DNA of 64,000 nt from Oceanobacter antarcticus (GTDB taxonomy: Bacteria > Pseudomonadota > Gammaproteobacteria > Pseudomonadales > Oceanobacteraceae), in assembly GCF_044962685.1 (NCBI RefSeq), contig NZ_JBBKTX010000019.1, positions 1-64,000 of the forward strand, given 5' to 3'. The position numbers and the translations under genes are program-made. Below the pieces are notes generated by a model. That model was not told the DNA's origin. It saw nothing but the letters and a program-made list of their open reading frames with translations, and searched no databases. Below, piece by piece: positions 32,812 to 41,236 of this stretch (positions are counted from its first letter, which is position 1; every line of letters starts with the position of its first letter).

Positions 32812-34827
32812 TCAGCTACCGCAGCAATCGCTGCTTTCATCACTAACACCATCACCCACGCCCACACTGCGATGATCCTTACCGGCGGGCAGATCCATGG
32901 CCGGATTGGCGTCAAAGAAATTATTGGGTTTGAGTTTGAAGCCGACGTATTCCACCGGCATCACCGGGAAATCTTCCGGCTTGCAGATATGGGTGTGACC
33001 ATAGGTGTGCCACAACACAAGATCGGTATTTTCGACATTCCGGTCTTGCTGGGTATACAGCGGCAAACCGTCGCCCTTGTTCTGATTCGGATAGTTACCC
33101 GTGCCATAACGTTCAGCCGGATCATAAGGCGTTACCCAGACATGATTGGCAGCAAACCCGGCACGTTGGCCAATATAGCTATCGGCCTGCGCCAGCATCA
33201 CCGGATTGTGTTCTGCCATCAGCTTGTAACCGGGATGATTGCCAACCGCGTTGGTTTTGTTGGGGTTGATGACTTTCCAGAAACGCCCGCTTTGGCCGTT
33301 CGCTTCCCGAGCCGCTTGCTGCTCTGAGGCCAACGTGGTGACTTCGGTATTAAACGCATTCCCCCAGGGATTACCTTCTCCGGTTGGTTTGGGACTGAAG
33401 TTGGTTTCCAGTACCGAGTTTTGCTCGCCATCCAGCATCATATGCAAGCGGGCATTGAAGAAGTGCTGGTGCGACGGGCCATATATTTCCGGTGTGACAA
33501 TACCGCCACCACACTCAGGTTTGGTACCTGGCACCATACCGGCGGTCTGGATAATACCGGTCAGTTTGGTCTCCATTTCAATGGTGCCATCCTGATACAG
33601 ATACCAGTAAAACCCATAATCATAGTTGCCGACGGTACAGAAAAAGCTGATCACCAGACGACGGGAGCGGCGTACCTCAAAGACGTCCGTACGGAATTCG
33701 TAGTGCTTCCACAGCGTGCCGTAATCTTCTTCGTGCATACACACGGCGTTCTTCATGGTGAAGGGTTCGCCCTTGTCATCCACCGCCGGAATATCAAAAT
33801 AATGAATCGCGCCGAGACAATCGCAGCCTAACTCCAGCTGATTAGCCAAACGGCCAAGACCGTATTCACCGCCATCAAAGGCGCATTTCCAGTAATGGTT
33901 CAGCGCCGTATCCGAATACGGCACTGCCATATCGGTGACGCTGGCGCGATAGATAATTGGCCGGACTTGGCCCTTGTCGTTGTAGCCGAGCTGATTCAGT
34001 ACCAAGCCTTCCCGTGGTGTAAAACCAACCCGGAACTGCCAGTTTTGCCAGCTGACTTTCCAGCCGTCGACGCTGAAACTCACCCCTTCCGGCTGCACAA
34101 TGTGTAATGGTTTAACATCGGAACGTGGCTCCCCCAGCGACGGGGTATCGTAGTTACGCTTGGTTTTTGGAATCGGGGTATCCCGACCGTCGTCGAGCAG
34201 CTCGATAACCTTGCCTTCGTTCAGGTCGATAATAGCCACCAGCCCTTCAATCGGATGGGCATAGCCGTTATCGGTAAATTTATCGCGATAAAAAGCAACG
34301 CCGCGCATCAGCCGTTTGCCCTTGTACTTGGGATCATCACCAAAGTAGCCAAACGACCAGGGATCGATCTGGATGTTTTCGATGTCGGCATCGGTCAATC
34401 CACGACGCTTGACCGCAGCACGCCAGCCAGCGTCATGCTGGACGATATCGACGCAGGTAAAAAACTCTTCCACCATAATAGGTGCTTGTCCGGTCACGTC
34501 AGGATCAAGCTGCTGCCAGTCCGTCACCTCCTTCGCCACCAGGTCGATCATGGCTTCGAACATAGCGCCGTTACTTTTATCCAGCACGGTGGCAAAGGCA
34601 CGACGGGAAAATGGCTGATCCGCTTTAAAAGCCAGTACTTCAGCTTTTGGTGGTTCTTCCAACTGCAGATACGGAAAACGACAGCTATCACCCAACTGCT
34701 GCGTTTCCTTCAGGATCGCCGCCGCCAGCGCCAGTTCTTCCAATGTCAGGGGATCCAGTGGATGAACCGGGGTTGTAATGGTGGCAGATGCCGTGGTCGG
34801 ATTGGATGCGCAACAGGTCTCGCTCAT
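32812..34827 (-). CDS. Copper-containing primary-amine oxidase
   Basis: This 671-residue enzyme oxidises primary amines to aldehyde, ammonia and hydrogen peroxide. The topaquinone precursor Tyr402 is in the signature NYDYG (401-405). Copper ligands H453 and H455 lie in PSHQHFFNARL, and the third histidine is in GHTHICKPEDFPVMP. The LGCDCLGAIHYFD motif near the active-site channel is also present. It lacks the extra N-terminal domain of E. coli TynA and has no signal peptide, as in the Arthrobacter-type cytoplasmic enzymes. A specific substrate (histamine, phenylethylamine, tyramine) cannot be told from sequence. Confidence 0.93.
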   Translation of the reverse strand: MSETCCASNPTTASATITTPVHPLDPLTLEELALAAAILKETQQLGDSCRFPYLQLEEPPKAEVLAFKADQPFSRRAFATVLDKSNGAMFEAMIDLVAKEVTDWQQLDPDVTGQAPIMVEEFFTCVDIVQHDAGWRAAVKRRGLTDADIENIQIDPWSFGYFGDDPKYKGKRLMRGVAFYRDKFTDNGYAHPIEGLVAIIDLNEGKVIELLDDGRDTPIPKTKRNYDTPSLGEPRSDVKPLHIVQPEGVSFSVDGWKVSWQNWQFRVGFTPREGLVLNQLGYNDKGQVRPIIYRASVTDMAVPYSDTALNHYWKCAFDGGEYGLGRLANQLELGCDCLGAIHYFDIPAVDDKGEPFTMKNAVCMHEEDYGTLWKHYEFRTDVFEVRRSRRLVISFFCTVGNYDYGFYWYLYQDGTIEMETKLTGIIQTAGMVPGTKPECGGGIVTPEIYGPSHQHFFNARLHMMLDGEQNSVLETNFSPKPTGEGNPWGNAFNTEVTTLASEQQAAREANGQSGRFWKVINPNKTNAVGNHPGYKLMAEHNPVMLAQADSYIGQRAGFAANHVWVTPYDPAERYGTGNYPNQNKGDGLPLYTQQDRNVENTDLVLWHTYGHTHICKPEDFPVMPVEYVGFKLKPNNFFDANPAMDLPAGKDHRSVGVGDGVSDESSDCCGS

Positions 34828-35011
34828 GATGTATCCCTCGTTATTCAGTGAATACAGCCATGCTAGGCAGAAGCATCAACGTCGTTATCGCAAAGTGGCA
34901 AAATAACCCGGCGCAGAAAAAACGCTCGAATTCCAACAACAATCCATGACATTTGGCGGCATAACTCTCACACTGCGCGCTTTACGCCCAAATGTTGAGG
35001 ACAACACTGCC

Positions 35012-35590
35012 ATGAATGCCCTGATTCCCATTGCCAATGGCAGCGAAGAACTGGAAGCCATCACCCTGGTTAACGTACTGCGGCGGGCGGGTATAAACGT
35101 CACACTGGCCTCCACAGGCCCGGAGCGCAGCGTCCGCTGTGCTCGCTCGACCGTGATTGAGGCTGACTGCCTGCTCGGCAAACTGGCCATTAATCACCCG
35201 TTTGATCTGATTGCCGTTCCTGGTGGTATGCCCGGTGCCGCTAACCTGGCGACATCGCTGGGACTACTGCATCGACTACAGCAGCAAGACCGGGCCGGCA
35301 AATGGGTCGCCGCCATCTGTGCCGCTCCGGCAGTGGTATTGGGTGCCGCCGGTGTAACCGCAGGCCGAGTCATGACCGGTTACCCCGGCTTTGGCCCCTT
35401 ACTGGCACAATCCGGTGCCTTCATCAACAACACCGATGATGTGGTGGTCGATGGCAATCTGATCACCAGCCGTGGCCCGGCAACGGCCTTGCCTTTTGCG
35501 CTGACGCTGGTGGAATTGTTATGCGGCAAGCCGATACGGGATGATGTGGCAGCGGCCATGTTGTATCAGGATGGATCCGTCTCTTCATGA
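35012..35590 (+). CDS. yajL: DJ-1/PfpI family protein (YajL-like)
   Basis: This 192-residue protein of the DJ-1 superfamily carries the nucleophile-elbow cysteine C103 in WVAAICAAPAVVL and an N-terminal glutamate in GSEELEAIT. Family members act as chaperones, glyoxalases or deglycases; the activity is debated. ATG 35012 follows TTGAGG. Upstream lies the divergent amine oxidase gene. Its position beside an oxidase that makes aldehydes and peroxide may be meaningful, or chance. Confidence 0.88.
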   Translation: MNALIPIANGSEELEAITLVNVLRRAGINVTLASTGPERSVRCARSTVIEADCLLGKLAINHPFDLIAVPGGMPGAANLATSLGLLHRLQQQDRAGKWVAAICAAPAVVLGAAGVTAGRVMTGYPGFGPLLAQSGAFINNTDDVVVDGNLITSRGPATALPFALTLVELLCGKPIRDDVAAAMLYQDGSVSS

Positions 35591-35667
35591 TGACGACTGC
35601 GCCTGGCCAGTAGCGCCGGGAAACACTGGGCAGATAGACAGATCCGGGCAAACCAGTGTCCGGCCCG

Positions 35668-36324
35668 TCAGCCCAACAGCTTACGCATCAGTTCTGCTGT
35701 ACTGCTGACGCCAAATTTCTGTCGGATAACCGTGGCCCGATTGGCGACGGTTTTGGCACGGATCCCCAACTCCTCGGCGATGGCCTGATTGCTTTTGCCT
35801 TCCAGCAGACGTTCGGCAATTTCGCGCTCTCGCGCTGCCAGAATCGCCAGTGGATCGATGACCGTAGCGCCGTACCTGGCTGCTGCCGTCAACGGGCGGC
35901 CCTTGGGCACGTCGCCAACGGCCAACAACGATTCAAACCTCGACTCTAGAAATGACTGTCCAGCAACGACCCGATTCACCGCCTTCAGCATTACCGCCGG
36001 TGGACTCGATTTGGACAAATAGCCCAACGCCCCGGCGTTCAGCGCCGCACGAATAACCGTAGCTTCTTCGTACATGCTGAACATCAGAATCCGGGCGTCC
36101 GGCTTGACACCAATCAACTGCCGACACACTTCAATACCCGACAGATCAGCCATATTCACATCAAGTATCAGAATGTCGGGAGCATGCTGGAAAAACAGCA
36201 AGGCGGCATCCGTTCCCGATCCGGCTTCAATCAGCTGCACGTCATCAATCATCGCCGCCAACAGAGAACCGTAACCCTGTCGTACCACGGCATGATCATC
36301 TGCCAGCAAAATCGTCAGTGCCAT
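35668..36324 (-). CDS. LuxR/NarL-type response regulator
   Basis: This 218-residue regulator has a receiver domain with phosphoacceptor Asp55 in ILILDVNMADLSG and a C-terminal LuxR-type helix-turn-helix (LLEGKSNQAIAEELGIRAKT). It starts with ATG 36324, sharing one base with the stop of the histidine kinase gene, so the two form a coupled pair. Such UhpA/NarL-like pairs often control transport genes. The co-directional TonB receptor directly upstream of the kinase is the obvious candidate. Confidence 0.9.
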   Translation of the reverse strand: MALTILLADDHAVVRQGYGSLLAAMIDDVQLIEAGSGTDAALLFFQHAPDILILDVNMADLSGIEVCRQLIGVKPDARILMFSMYEEATVIRAALNAGALGYLSKSSPPAVMLKAVNRVVAGQSFLESRFESLLAVGDVPKGRPLTAAARYGATVIDPLAILAAREREIAERLLEGKSNQAIAEELGIRAKTVANRATVIRQKFGVSSTAELMRKLLG

Positions 36325-37568
36325 CACTCTTCCCCTTCAGGGTAAGGAAGTTCGGCGGTGACCCGTGTCCCTTGCGGACTAAAATCTACCGTCAAGGTAC
36401 CGCCCAATAGCCGCGCTCGCTCAGCCATGGAACGCATGCCAAACCCAGCAATGGCATCTGACGACGCACTGCCATTATCTTGCACCTGCAGTGTCACTTG
36501 TTGCTGACCGTCGGTGGTCAGAGAAATCCGGACTTCTGTAGCCTCCGCATGCCGAACGGCATTATTCACGGCTTCCTGCATCAGCCGATAGACCTGGGAC
36601 GCATCATCCTCGCTCCAGCCAGGCCAGTGATCTCCAGACAAGACACATTGAAGACCGGTAGTTTGCCCGGTACTGCGCAACAGTTCTTCCACCGCCGCTT
36701 GCAAGCCCAGTCGTTCCAGCACCACCGGATATAGATTATTGATGATGCGGCGAAACCCCATATTAATGGCATCACACCCGAGCAGAATACGTTCACTGGT
36801 TTCCAGCAACTGTTCCGGTTTATTCAGCTGAAAAGGCAGCACACAGGAATGTACCCGAACACCCGTCAGTTGCTGACCAAGATCATCATGTAATTCCCGC
36901 GCCAGCGCCGAACGTTCCTGCTCCTGAATTTCCATCAACGTGCGGGTAAGAAAACGGTTTTCATTACGGGCGCTCTCCAGTGATTCGGTCATTTCGTTAA
37001 AATGCGACGCCAGATCATTCGCTTCACGCAGGCTGTAACGGCCCAGGCGGGCATGCAGATGCCCCTGCTGTACCTGATCAAAGGCCGCCAGAACATCCGC
37101 CAACGGCCGCAATCCTGCACGCACTCCCAGATAAATGGCCAGGTTGGAAATCAGGGCACAGCCACAAAACAACCAGAACAACCAGCTGGACGAATGCCAG
37201 ACCTCTTCAATTTCATCGCGATCATCGGAAATCAGCACCACTTTTTTGCCATTGCTGTCGGTCAGGGCTAGCTGATAGCCACGTCCGGGATGGTCAAACA
37301 AGGATTCAAACCAGGCGGGTACAGATTCTTCAACCGGGCGTTCGACAGCATTTCCAGCAACCTGCACATGGCGCAGACTACTGCCCACCAGCGCCAGTAT
37401 TTGCTGTGCCTGGCCGGATTGGATCAGCGCCTCAACCACTGGTTTCATCGCCTGTTGCTCGCGTAGAACATCCTCTCTCCCTTGCACCAGCAAGGTTGCC
37501 AGACTGACAACCAACGCCAATACAAAGGTGCTGTTGACCATCAGCAGAATTTGAGTCATGACGTTCAT
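36324..37568 (-). CDS. Membrane histidine kinase (HisKA_3, NarX/UhpB type)
   Basis: This 414-residue protein reads from ATG 37568. It has an N-terminal membrane helix, a periplasmic region of about 100 residues, and a second helix (SSSWLFWLFCGCALISNLAI). A HAMP linker, a HisKA_3 dimerisation domain with the histidine in SALARELHDDLGQQLTGVR, and a HATPase domain (LMQEAVNNAVRHA, AGFGMRSMAERARLLGG) follow. Upstream in-frame ATG 37613 is less likely. It phosphorylates the response regulator encoded next. The signal is unknown. Confidence 0.9.
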   Translation of the reverse strand: MNVMTQILLMVNSTFVLALVVSLATLLVQGREDVLREQQAMKPVVEALIQSGQAQQILALVGSSLRHVQVAGNAVERPVEESVPAWFESLFDHPGRGYQLALTDSNGKKVVLISDDRDEIEEVWHSSSWLFWLFCGCALISNLAIYLGVRAGLRPLADVLAAFDQVQQGHLHARLGRYSLREANDLASHFNEMTESLESARNENRFLTRTLMEIQEQERSALARELHDDLGQQLTGVRVHSCVLPFQLNKPEQLLETSERILLGCDAINMGFRRIINNLYPVVLERLGLQAAVEELLRSTGQTTGLQCVLSGDHWPGWSEDDASQVYRLMQEAVNNAVRHAEATEVRISLTTDGQQQVTLQVQDNGSASSDAIAGFGMRSMAERARLLGGTLTVDFSPQGTRVTAELPYPEGEE

Positions 37569-37625
37569 ACAAGTGCCCCGGTTGTTCCCTGGGGCAATGG
37601 CCGTAATGGCCATCGCATCGGGTGA

Positions 37626-40016
37626 TCAGAAGCCGATTTTGATACCGGCCTTGAAGGTTCGTGGTGCACCAGGGCCAACAAAGCTGTCTTCTTCAAAGCC
37701 GGGATAGGCTTCATCCAGCACTTCATCCGATTCACCATAAACACCAAAGGTTTCGTATTCGCGATCGAATACATTAACGACGCGACCATAGATTTCAATG
37801 GCGGCGGTTGGCGCGTAACTGGCCCGGACATTCACCAGGGCATAACCAGCCAATTGCTCATTTTCATTGGCCTCATCACCACGGAAGTACTGGCTGCTGC
37901 GATATTGAATATCGCCACCCACTGACACTTGTGGCAACAGGTTCCAGTCGGCCGCCATTTTCAGGTTGTGCTGCGGCAAGCCGGGAATACGATCACCGGC
38001 TTCCACCTGACGATCAGAACCCCGTGGATTGTTGGGGCTGAACGATACAAACGGCGTTTCAAAGGTGGCTCGCATCCAGGTGTAAGAAACGGCAACCTGA
38101 ACATCGCTCCAGTGGCCTGCCATACCCAACTCGGCCCCCAAACGACGGGTTTTACCCACATTGGCAAAATACCCTTCCGACGGCAAGCCTCCGGCTTGCT
38201 GAAACAGAATATCGTCATGACTGGTAGCGCGGAACAGGCCCGCCGTCCAACGCATATGTTCGGTTGCGGTGCCTTTCAGACCCGCTTCCACAGAGCGGGT
38301 AACCACCTGTTCAAGCGGAGGATCAGACACAAAACCGTTTGGTAACTTGCAAGGGTCATTTTCGTCTGCACAGCTGAGTTCTGCCGGACTGGGTGCTCGC
38401 GACGCCTCACTGTAACTGGCGTACAAGTTCAGACCGCTGTCGAACAGATAGGCCAGCCCCAGCATCGGATTAAGCCGGGCAAAGGTGTGGTCGCCATCCA
38501 GCGATCCCGGCCCGGATTCCAACTGATCCTGCATCTTGATATGGACATGATTGTATCGGGCGCCAACCGTCACACTGAGCTGATCATCCACAGCCAACGT
38601 GTTGCTAAAAAACACGCCCATGGTCTGGGTATCGGTTTGCAGGCTGACTTCAGACTCACTGTCGTAAAGGCCAATGGCTGTGACGTCTCGGGCATCCCCC
38701 GGCTCATCGTTATTGAGAATGGCAAAGCCGGTACGTGAGCGAAAGTGAATATCAGCCTGATCCAGTGTCACACCAGTGGTAAACAGGTTGTCCCGCCCGG
38801 CGACTGGTACAGAAGACGCCAACTGCAGACTGAAGCCCTGACTGCTTTGTTCGGTGCGGGAGGTGTTCAGAGTACCGTCGACGTCGTCGGCATCAATATC
38901 CAGCCCCAGCTCGGCGGCTATCGCTTCCAGCGTGTCATCGTCATCGTAACCCACAAAGGTGACTGGCTCTTCGTCGCCACCGGCTTCGTCTTCTTCACAC
39001 AGGGTGTCAGCACCATTAAGCAAGCATTCTTCGTAATCCGAGTCGTCACCATTTACCGTGGTGGTGAGGTTGCGGCGCAGATAAATATTACCGGCCAGCT
39101 GCAAGGTATCCGAGAACCAGTGATCACCATCCAGGGCAAAATAATTCAGTCGGTTGCGAGTGATATCCGGATTGGTATAAATAGCGCTGCGGCCTTCGAT
39201 ATCCATCAATGCCTGGGGCACAGCACCATTACCGATCATTTCGTTGTCATCCAGCAAGACTGTCAGATTCAACGAGCTGTTCAGCGAGCGCCAGCTCAGT
39301 ACCGACATGGCCTGGCGAATATCGCTGCCAGAGGCATCACGCCAGCCATCTTCTTCTTCACGATTGAGTAATACGTAATAGCCAACGTCTTGATTACCCA
39401 GCTGGCCATTGCCACCGCTCTGGAACTGAGCCTGCCGGTAGCCAAACTGACCAGCCCCAAATTCCAGCTCATTACCCTGGCTGTTAAAACCATTTTTCAC
39501 CGCCATCGCAATTGAGCCGCCCAGCGTATTCTGACCAAACAGCGGATTAGAGCCGGAATACAAAGTCATGTGGTTGACCGCATCGGTCGGGAGTAAATCC
39601 CAATTCACCGTATCCCCAAAAGGCTCATTAAAACGCACGCCATTGAGATAGACAGACACCCCCTGAGGCAAACCCAACAGCGGTGACGCGGTAAAACCGC
39701 GATATTGTACATCCGGCTGATAGGGATTGCTGACTGCTTCGTTAATGCTTACCGAACCCAGTTGATAACGCATATGTTCGGCAATATTTTGCGCCTGAAT
39801 ACGCTCCAGGTCATCACTGCCCAAACTTTGTACCGGGCTGACCAGTTGGTTTTCCCGCACACCGGTACCCATCACAGGGGTTGGCGCTATGACAACGATT
39901 TCGTCCGCAACCTGACTGACCTCTGACCAGGCGGCCAAGGGTATCAGGCACCCCGTCAGGCTGCCAAAGACAGCCCATACGGAACGACCGTTAGATAGAA
40001 AATTAAGAAATGCCAT
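37626..40016 (-). CDS. TonB-dependent outer-membrane receptor
   Basis: This 796-residue receptor has a signal peptide (about 1-31), a plug domain (about 40-160, with ERIQAQNIAEHMRYQLGSVS and LFGQNTLGGSIAM), and a beta-barrel ending in FKAGIKIGF with the terminal aromatic residue typical of outer-membrane proteins. One extracellular loop at about residues 330-390 is very acidic (CEEDEAGGDEEP, YDDDDTLEA, DIDADDVDG) and has two cysteines, suggesting cation or metal binding. The receptor gene lies upstream of the kinase-regulator pair in the same direction. The substrate cannot be named. Confidence 0.92.
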   Translation of the reverse strand: MAFLNFLSNGRSVWAVFGSLTGCLIPLAAWSEVSQVADEIVVIAPTPVMGTGVRENQLVSPVQSLGSDDLERIQAQNIAEHMRYQLGSVSINEAVSNPYQPDVQYRGFTASPLLGLPQGVSVYLNGVRFNEPFGDTVNWDLLPTDAVNHMTLYSGSNPLFGQNTLGGSIAMAVKNGFNSQGNELEFGAGQFGYRQAQFQSGGNGQLGNQDVGYYVLLNREEEDGWRDASGSDIRQAMSVLSWRSLNSSLNLTVLLDDNEMIGNGAVPQALMDIEGRSAIYTNPDITRNRLNYFALDGDHWFSDTLQLAGNIYLRRNLTTTVNGDDSDYEECLLNGADTLCEEDEAGGDEEPVTFVGYDDDDTLEAIAAELGLDIDADDVDGTLNTSRTEQSSQGFSLQLASSVPVAGRDNLFTTGVTLDQADIHFRSRTGFAILNNDEPGDARDVTAIGLYDSESEVSLQTDTQTMGVFFSNTLAVDDQLSVTVGARYNHVHIKMQDQLESGPGSLDGDHTFARLNPMLGLAYLFDSGLNLYASYSEASRAPSPAELSCADENDPCKLPNGFVSDPPLEQVVTRSVEAGLKGTATEHMRWTAGLFRATSHDDILFQQAGGLPSEGYFANVGKTRRLGAELGMAGHWSDVQVAVSYTWMRATFETPFVSFSPNNPRGSDRQVEAGDRIPGLPQHNLKMAADWNLLPQVSVGGDIQYRSSQYFRGDEANENEQLAGYALVNVRASYAPTAAIEIYGRVVNVFDREYETFGVYGESDEVLDEAYPGFEEDSFVGPGAPRTFKAGIKIGF

Positions 40017-40357
40017 CAGCCTCAGCCTTATTGTTATTATCAGATGCTGATATTCTGAACGGCGGCATGTCTGCTGGCTGTTCCTCGACCGTTGCTGATA
40101 ACGACTGCTTTGGCACTAGGTGAACGGGATAGGGAAATCTTCCCGATTGTTCTTTCAATGGTTCCTTCAAGTCAGGAAAATAAAGATGCAGATAGCAATA
40201 ATGAAGGAAAAAGCAAAAATATTGTGCCAAGGCAGGGGTTTTCGACTAACTTTACTACTTTAGACCCCCATACAAAACGCCAAGGTAGAATAGCTGACAG
40301 TAGCAGCACGGGGTGTAATGGGTAAATTACAAAAATAAAGAAACAGGAGTAGCTACC
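40017..40357. other. 341-bp divergent intergenic region (TonB receptor and ErdR-like gene)
   Basis: It carries the upstream regions of two divergent genes. AT-rich stretches near 40170-40260 are the probable promoter area. I see no Fur-type palindrome or other operator that I could defend. Confidence 0.4.
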
Positions 40358-41170
40358 ATGTTGACACTCCAGACCAGCCACAGTGCATCCGACGGCGCTT
40401 GTGACGCTGTCCCCAGCCAGAGCTCCCAGCCTGATATGACTGATACAACTTCAAGTGCAGAATTGCCGTCCAGCCCGCTGACGGAAAGCGAGACCCCGGT
40501 CTACAAACTGCTAATTGCCGATGATCACCCGTTGTTCCGGGAAGCCATTGCCGACGTTATTCGCAACCGCTACCCTAATTCAGACATTGTCGAAGCCGAA
40601 AATCTCGAGTCGGCCGCCGTATTGGCGAATGCCCAGGATGATCTGGATCTGATCCTGCTCGACCTCAATATGCCTGGCATGAACGGCCTCAACGGCTTGA
40701 TCCAGTTACGTAACGAATCCCCCACCATTCCCGTCGTCATCATCTCGGCTGAAGAAGAAAAAAGCGTGGTACTGCAAGCCATGACTTATGGTGCCGTGGG
40801 TTTTATCATCAAGTCCCTGCCACGGGAAAAAATGACCCAGGCACTCGAACAAGTGTTAGCAGGCCAGGTGTACCTGCCATCCGATGTTATTCGTGCCACT
40901 GATGACGGCCGCTCACGCCAGCGCCGTATTCAGGATGACAACCTGATTCCCCCGGAAATGCTTAACAGCCTGACCCGCCGACAGTTACTGGTACTGGAAC
41001 GTATGGCCAGCGGCGAATCTAATAAACAGATCGCCTACAACCTGTCGATTGCAGAAACTACCGTCAAGGCACATGTCTCGGCGATTTTGCGTAAACTCAG
41101 TGTGCACAACCGCATCCAGGCAGTACTGGCCGCCAGCAATGTAGACTTTAACCAATACCTGCGGCGCTGA
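40358..41170 (+). CDS. erdR: LuxR-family response regulator, ErdR-like
   Basis: This is a 270-residue protein with a disordered Ser/Thr-rich N-terminal extension (about 1-46). A receiver domain (Asp102 in LILLDLNMPGMNGLNGLIQL) and a C-terminal LuxR helix-turn-helix (GESNKQIAYNLSIAETTVKA) follow. The receiver and HTH are closest in memory to ErdR of Pseudomonas, part of the cascade controlling ethanol and acetate oxidation. ErcA and ErcS homologues later in the window support this. CAGGAG precedes the ATG. A strong terminator follows. Confidence 0.8.
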   Translation: MLTLQTSHSASDGACDAVPSQSSQPDMTDTTSSAELPSSPLTESETPVYKLLIADDHPLFREAIADVIRNRYPNSDIVEAENLESAAVLANAQDDLDLILLDLNMPGMNGLNGLIQLRNESPTIPVVIISAEEEKSVVLQAMTYGAVGFIIKSLPREKMTQALEQVLAGQVYLPSDVIRATDDGRSRQRRIQDDNLIPPEMLNSLTRRQLLVLERMASGESNKQIAYNLSIAETTVKAHVSAILRKLSVHNRIQAVLAASNVDFNQYLRR

Positions 41171-41193
41171 TTCCCTCTTATTGCTGTTCAAAG

Positions 41194-41222
41194 AAAAAAA
41201 CCGGGCGGTGCCCGGTTTTTTT
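41194..41222. terminator. Bidirectional rho-independent terminator
   Basis: AAAAAAACCGGGC, GGT, GCCCGGTTTTTTT forms a hairpin with A and T tails on both sides. It lies between the convergent erdR-like gene and the OsmC-YcaO gene and can serve both. Confidence 0.93.
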
Positions 41223-41236
41223 ATGTGTTGACCGAA

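Noticed and set aside
35590..35668. Inverted repeat between yajL and the response regulator gene as a terminator
   Set aside because: The arms (GCCGG..ACACTGG and CCAGTGT..CCGGC) are interrupted, the loop is over 20 bases and there is no T run.
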